Source: Anaerosphaera multitolerans
GTDB taxonomy: Bacteria; Bacillota; Clostridia; Tissierellales; Peptoniphilaceae
Assembly (NCBI RefSeq): GCF_004006535.1
Contig: NZ_RLIH01000009.1
Coordinates: 1-64,000, forward strand
Length of the DNA stretch: 64,000 nucleotides
Direction of reading: 5' to 3'
Of the stretch, positions 60,216 to 64,000 are shown piece by piece; the stretch's first letter is position 1, and every line of letters begins with the position of its first letter. The notes beneath the pieces were generated by a model. It was given only the letters and a program-made list of their open reading frames with translations. It did no database searches and was not told the origin of the DNA. The position numbers and the translations under genes were made by a program.

Positions 60216-60256
60216 ATTATAATGATTTACTGCCTAAAACTTTAATTTACAGCCTA
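60216..60256 (-). promoter_or_regulatory. Decarboxylase promoter with paired direct repeats
   Basis: TATAAT at 60221-60216 lacks a good -35 box. Instead TAGGCWGTAAAT occurs twice on the minus strand (60256-60245 and 60236-60225), exactly 20 bases apart, covering the -35 position. This is the layout of an activator-dependent promoter. Confidence 0.5.
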
Positions 60257-60676
60257 CCTCCTTGGTCTTAAGTTATAGTAATAATAAATAGACAAAAAAA
60301 TAAATAACTGCTTTTAAAAAAGTAACTAAAGTTATCTCCTTCTTAGTATATAAAAAAACAAGACTAATTTCATAATAAGAACACCTAAAAAACTTTGCCA
60401 TTGAAAATAATTATGCAGTCTAATTTGTTAAATGAACTAGGGCATTTCATATGGTGGATTAGTCTATTATTGATGGAATAATTATACTATTTTAATTTTA
60501 TCTTTACAAGGAATAAACGCTAGGCAGCTGTAATTTTACCTATTATTTACATATTTTACTTAGAGTTTACATTCTTTGTTTTAAAGTGTACCTACCAAGC
60601 TAATCCTTTAAATATTTATCAATTCACCATATAAAATCGTAGAATTAATGATATAATGTAATTGTTAAAATAAAAT

Positions 60677-60692
60677 CAATGATTTATCATTG
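60677..60692. promoter_or_regulatory. Inverted repeat in the SDR gene leader
   Basis: CAATGAT-TT-ATCATTG lies 20 bases downstream of a plus-strand TATAAT (60652-60657) and ahead of the ribosome site. It may be an operator; no regulator is evident. Confidence 0.45.
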
Positions 60693-60716
60693 CAAAATAA
60701 ATTTTAGGAGGATGTT

Positions 60717-61484
60717 ATGTACGAATTAACAGGAAAATATGCAGTTGTAACGGGAGCATCTAGTGGTATAGGCGAAAACGCAGCGATAGGCTATGCAAAA
60801 GCAGGCGCTAATGTTGCTGTTTTAGCAAGAAGATTGGAAAAACTTGAAGCCTTAAAAGAAAAACTTGAGAGCTATGGAGTTAAAGCAATAGCTGTAAAAT
60901 GTGATGTTGCAAATGAAGAATCTGTAAAAGAAGCTGCAAAGGTAATATTTGAAAATTTCCCAAGAGTGGATATTTTATTTAATAATGCAGGTATTGCAGT
61001 ACACGGTGACGTTGTTAATCTTAGTGAAGAAGATTGGAATAAATCCTTTGACATTAACGTAAAGGGCATATACTTTATGTCAAAATATATACTTCCAAAT
61101 ATGATTGAAAATAAATACGGAAAAATTATTAATACAGCTTCAGTAAATGCCGTTATTTCCGATAAAAGTGAAATCTTTGTAAGACATTCCTACAACGCTT
61201 CTAAAAAAGCAGTAGTAGGACTTACAGAAGCAATGGCAACTTATTATGGAAAATACAACATTACAGTAAATGCCATAGGACCTGGTTTGTTTAAATCAGA
61301 AATGACAGAAGGAACTTTGTTTAAATCTGAAGAATTTCTAAATGCTTACAATGCGGCAAACCCTATGGGTAGACCTGGAGAGCTTGATGAATTAAACGGA
61401 CCGATACTGTTCTTCTCATCAGATGCTTCAAGTTATGTAACCGGTCAGTTTATAGTTGTTGACGGAGCTATTTCATTAACTTAA
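60717..61484 (+). CDS. Short-chain dehydrogenase/reductase
   Basis: 255-residue classical SDR. Cofactor loop VVTGASSGIGENAAIGYA (TGxxxGIG), NNAG in ILFNNAGIAVHG, and the catalytic Ser/Tyr/Lys set in NTASVNAVISDK and YNASKKAVVGL (YxxxK). C-terminus VTGQFIVVDGAISLT is standard. Arg in ARRLEKLEALK after the second strand suggests NADP use. It resembles gluconate 5-dehydrogenase and 3-oxoacyl reductase types, and the substrate is not determinable. ATG after TTTAGGAGGATGTT. Confidence 0.92.
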   Translation: MYELTGKYAVVTGASSGIGENAAIGYAKAGANVAVLARRLEKLEALKEKLESYGVKAIAVKCDVANEESVKEAAKVIFENFPRVDILFNNAGIAVHGDVVNLSEEDWNKSFDINVKGIYFMSKYILPNMIENKYGKIINTASVNAVISDKSEIFVRHSYNASKKAVVGLTEAMATYYGKYNITVNAIGPGLFKSEMTEGTLFKSEEFLNAYNAANPMGRPGELDELNGPILFFSSDASSYVTGQFIVVDGAISLT

Positions 61485-61492
61485 TTAATTTT

Positions 61493-61529
61493 AAAAAAGG
61501 TTTCTATTTTAACGATAGAAACCTTTTTT
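61493..61529. terminator. Convergent terminator
   Basis: Perfect 15-bp stem AAAAAAGGTTTCTAT / ATAGAAACCTTTTTT with a 7-base loop between the SDR and GltS genes, acting in both directions. Confidence 0.92.
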
Positions 61530-61530
61530 C

Positions 61531-62712
61531 TTATAAGAACTCTACAATTATTGACATAAATAAAGGATTTGCAATATCCACTGCCAGTACAGAAAGTGCA
61601 GGGAATATTATCCATGCTATATGAGAATATCCGTAAGAGTCCATTATAGATTTCTCATTTGCAATGGCATTACTTCCGGAACCCATTGAGGTCCCAATAA
61701 AACCTGCAACCATAACAGCAGCAGCATAATCTTTTTTATAGGCTCTAAATGCCACAATCATTCCAAAACCTACAGTTATTATAGTATCTAGAACTAACAT
61801 TAAAAGTATAGGCCCAAGCATATTAACTATTAATGTTAAGTCCATTGTCATTATTGTAACTGCCAAAAATATATCCAAACTTATACTTTCTATTGCATTT
61901 ATTTCCGGCTCATAAAATTTAATTCCCACAGCTTCAATTATATTTCTACAAATTGCTCCCGAAAATAGCATACCTATAAAATAAGGCATTTCTATATATG
62001 GTATCTGTTTCAAAAAATACTGTATTGGAATACCAAGAGCACCAACGATTAAAATTAAACACACCATATTAAATAATCTTGGAACGTCTAGTAATGCTTC
62101 TTCATGACTAGTATCCATTAGTTCTAAATCCTTAGGATCAGATTTTAACTTATATTTTCTAATTAACCAAACTGCTGCGGGTCCTCCAGTTAAACTTCCA
62201 AGAGCAAGCCCTACAGTTGCAGATGCAACTCCGGCCTCTGTTGCCCCAATAGCTCCCAACTCCTCATACATAGCTCCGAAAGCTGCCGCCGTTCCCGGAC
62301 CGCCTGCATGAGCACCGGTAGTAGCATTAACTCCTATTAAAGGATGGATACCAAAAGCTTTTGCTAAAACTATTCCAAGGGTTCCTTGAAGTATTACTAT
62401 GGCAGTTATAGTCCAAAAAATTGGAATTATGTACTTCTTACCATGTTGTAGTGTTTTTAAACTAAATCCAAATCCAACACATGTAAAGAAAATGTTCATT
62501 AAAAAACTGGATAAATCCTTGTTCCATGTAAAGGCAATTACACCGTTAAACTTTAAAATACTAAGTATTACAGATACAATAAGACCACCAACTACCGGTG
62601 CAGGAATCGCCCACTCTCTTAGAACTCTACTTCTTGATACTAACTGTTTACCAAATAATGCTATAACACAGCCTAAGGCCGTCGTTGCCAACATATCAAA
62701 ACTAAATTCCAT
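61531..62712 (-). CDS. gltS: GltS-family sodium/glutamate symporter
   Basis: 393 residues with about 11 spans in two inverted halves. Motifs: REWAIPAPVVGGLIVSVIL at the first half, NIFFTCVGFGFSLKTLQHG, and the pore-loop pair GVNATTGAHAGGPGTAAAFG and later VAGFIGTSMGSGSNAIANEKS. Imports glutamate with sodium. ATG after AATAGGAGGCATAAA. A second, more divergent GltS-like gene lies upstream on the same strand but is separated by a terminator, so they are independent units. Confidence 0.93.
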   Translation of the reverse strand: MEFSFDMLATTALGCVIALFGKQLVSRSRVLREWAIPAPVVGGLIVSVILSILKFNGVIAFTWNKDLSSFLMNIFFTCVGFGFSLKTLQHGKKYIIPIFWTITAIVILQGTLGIVLAKAFGIHPLIGVNATTGAHAGGPGTAAAFGAMYEELGAIGATEAGVASATVGLALGSLTGGPAAVWLIRKYKLKSDPKDLELMDTSHEEALLDVPRLFNMVCLILIVGALGIPIQYFLKQIPYIEMPYFIGMLFSGAICRNIIEAVGIKFYEPEINAIESISLDIFLAVTIMTMDLTLIVNMLGPILLMLVLDTIITVGFGMIVAFRAYKKDYAAAVMVAGFIGTSMGSGSNAIANEKSIMDSYGYSHIAWIIFPALSVLAVDIANPLFMSIIVEFL

Positions 62713-63118
62713 TTTATGCCTCCTATTATTTATGTATTCTATTGTTACTAAGTTTAATAAACTGCCCTCCTTTCATATAATAAATCAAATTTCTTTTCAT
62801 AAATTATACTATTTCGAAACAAGTAGAACTATAGACTTTCCGAGAATTTACCTCTCCTTTACAGTTAAATTACACATCTCAAGAAAAGTAAATAAAAATT
62901 TATAATTTAATAAACCAACTGAACATTAAATTATAAAACTTATTCTTCATAAGCAAAAACCCCTATGTCAAGGGGTTTCTACTCAGTCTACCAATTTTAA
63001 ATTTTAATTAATGGATTTCACTAAAAACTAATATAAGAACTATTGTTTCCAAATTATATATAAATTTTCTACAAAGCTAATATTAAACCCTTATAATTAC
63101 TTAATACTTCAATAAGTC
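62713..63118. other. 406-base gap between the two GltS-like genes
   Basis: Contains a terminator for the upstream gene (62957-62978) and, on the minus strand, TATAAT (62808-62803) with a weak -35 box for gltS. No convincing gene. A 24-codon frame ending just before the gltS ribosome site is noted but not called. Confidence 0.5.
62957..62978 (-). terminator. Terminator after the second GltS-like gene
   Basis: AAACCCCT / AGGGGTTT with a 6-base loop, followed on the minus strand by TTGC. Confidence 0.7.
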
Positions 63119-64000
63119 TTAAACTAACAATCCAGCATGAGTTAATAGGAAAAACGGCATAAGCATATCAATTATAAATCCGCCCACTACAGGTATTGCA
63201 AAATATGCCTTGGGAGAACCTCTTTTATATCTTTCCTGCACAGCATTCATACTTGCAATAGCATTTGGAGTGGCACCCATTGCATATCCGTAAAATCCCG
63301 CAACCATCATAGCTGCATCATAATCTTTTCCATTCGCTCTAAATACAACTAAAATATCGTAAATTGCAAGGACTATAGTTTGAACTAGAAGAATTACAAG
63401 TAACGGTCCTGCTATACCGATTAATTTCCAAACCTCAAGCTGCATAATTGTCATTGCTAAAAAAATATTTAAAAACACTTCTCCAGTTACTGACATTTCA
63501 TTTATAGGCATTTCCTTACCCTTTGCATCTCCAATATTTCTTATAATTGCAGCTACAATTATAGGTCCAATATATATTGGTAGACTTGCTACAGGATTGA
63601 TTTTTTGAATAATCATATCCAGTGGAATCTTTACTATCGTTCCTATACCCATTGCTATTATCAACATAAAGAAACCAATAGTAAAATTATTTACGTTCAT
63701 AACACTTACTTCTTCTTCGCCGGTTTCTAAGTTCTCATAATCAATATTATCAGTATTTATATTGTCTTTAATTTTAGCCTTTGATAATAAATCATATTTA
63801 TCAATTAAAAATCTTGCTAAGGGGCCTGAAACTAACCCCCCTGCCACAAGTCCAAAGACTGCAGCGCTAATTGCAATCAACGTACCATCTTGCATTCCCA
63901 TAGCTTCCATAGTAGGCCCATAGGCTGCCGATGATGCAACTCCTCCCATTAAAGAAATTGCTCCTGCACAAAGACCCATTAATGGATTTTCTCCAAAAGC
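63119..64000 (-). CDS. GltS-like sodium/solute symporter, 5' end outside the window
   Basis: Partial gene: the frame is open to the window end (AFGENPLMGLCAGAISL at the edge), so the true start lies beyond 64000; about 293 residues are visible. It aligns with the second two-thirds of GltS. The first pore loop reads CAGAISLMGGVASSAAYGPTMEAMG in place of TTGAHAGGPGTAAAFG, and the second reads VAGFYGYAMGATPNAIASM. These changes at the substrate loops suggest a different carboxylate or amino acid. A charged insert (KIKDNINTDNIDYENLETGEEE) joins the halves. Confidence 0.85.
   Translation of the reverse strand, partial: AFGENPLMGLCAGAISLMGGVASSAAYGPTMEAMGMQDGTLIAISAAVFGLVAGGLVSGPLARFLIDKYDLLSKAKIKDNINTDNIDYENLETGEEEVSVMNVNNFTIGFFMLIIAMGIGTIVKIPLDMIIQKINPVASLPIYIGPIIVAAIIRNIGDAKGKEMPINEMSVTGEVFLNIFLAMTIMQLEVWKLIGIAGPLLVILLVQTIVLAIYDILVVFRANGKDYDAAMMVAGFYGYAMGATPNAIASMNAVQERYKRGSPKAYFAIPVVGGFIIDMLMPFFLLTHAGLLV

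Larger units (their letters stand above)
60186..60716. other. 530-base regulatory gap between the decarboxylase and SDR genes
   Basis: No convincing gene. Left part: minus-strand TATAAT (60221-60216) and two direct repeats. Right part: plus-strand TATAAT (60652-60657) and an inverted repeat before the SDR gene. Central 300 bases show only short imperfect hairpins. Confidence 0.55.

Noticed and set aside
60257-60350. Hydrophobic 20-codon frame upstream of the decarboxylase beta gene
   Set aside because: It would need an ATA start touching the ribosome-like site, and the sequence is simple T-rich DNA; insufficient support.
62726-62800. 24-codon frame upstream of gltS ending next to its ribosome site
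   Set aside because: It contains AAAGGAGGG inside its own codons, has no ribosome site for its ATG and no composition bias; it may be chance in AT-rich DNA, although an ATT-started mini-frame behind that site cannot be excluded.
1-64000. CRISPR arrays, insertion sequences, tRNA or rRNA genes
   Set aside because: I looked for regularly spaced repeats, transposase motifs and conserved tRNA/rRNA segments and saw none; a tRNAscan or Infernal run would be more sensitive.

Overview
The window is 64 kb of low-GC, densely packed DNA with strong AGGAGG-type ribosome binding sites, simple rho-independent terminators and consensus TTGACA/TATAAT promoters. This fits a Gram-positive anaerobe of the Bacillota. 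The gene set (sodium-coupled amino-acid carriers, a sodium-pump decarboxylase subunit, arginine and aromatic biosynthesis, a few sugar genes) suggests a Tissierellia/Peptoniphilaceae-like or clostridial amino-acid fermenter. The genus cannot be fixed from sequence reading alone. I see no rRNA, tRNA, CRISPR array, phage or insertion sequence; the window reads as chromosomal core plus metabolic islands.

Layout. 1-8 kb: a xylose regulon on the minus strand (LacI regulator, xylFGH transporter, xylA, xylB) with a consensus promoter and two operators, facing an aldose 1-epimerase gene. 9-13.5 kb: NhaC antiporter, VanZ/RDD membrane protein, AzlCD exporter. 13.5-20 kb: argCBD, then a GntR regulator facing a dimethylargininase and an APC amino-acid antiporter. 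20-31 kb: small and membrane proteins (coiled-coil, HD, LemA plus DUF2207), a DUF134/NifX-like fusion with a structured 3' region, a HIRAN protein, BrnQ, a superoxide dismutase behind a Fur-like box, a YeiH/LysR pair, and small redox or membrane genes. 31-33 kb: a baeRF-type protein and threonine aldolase. 33.3-41.4 kb: one aromatic operon carrying all seven shikimate steps plus prephenate dehydratase and dehydrogenase. 41.6-47.6 kb: cold-shock protein, BFD-like ferredoxin, Mrp ATPase, a 54-residue protein, formamidase, catalase and small membrane proteins. 47.6-51 kb: a ykkC-class riboswitch before a transporter, then a four-domain CoA-disulfide reductase with an ArsR repressor. 51-64 kb: AbrB-type transporter, S41 protease, patatin, isoaspartyl dipeptidase with a YfcC transporter, MATE pump, decarboxylase beta and gamma-like subunits, an SDR and two GltS-like carriers, the second cut by the window end.

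The most striking item is the leader of the aromatic operon (41191-41429). A strong promoter is followed by a 31-codon leader peptide with nine consecutive Phe/Tyr codons. Behind it lie segments that can fold as a pause hairpin, an antiterminator or a terminator. This is a complete ribosome-mediated attenuator in a Gram-positive background, where T-boxes would be expected. Other notable RNA-level control includes the ykkC-class riboswitch, a hairpin over the cspA ribosome binding site, a three-way-junction RNA at 24195-24263, and two genes (the LacI regulator and the MATE pump) that appear to start at AUA and AUU codons behind strong ribosome binding sites.
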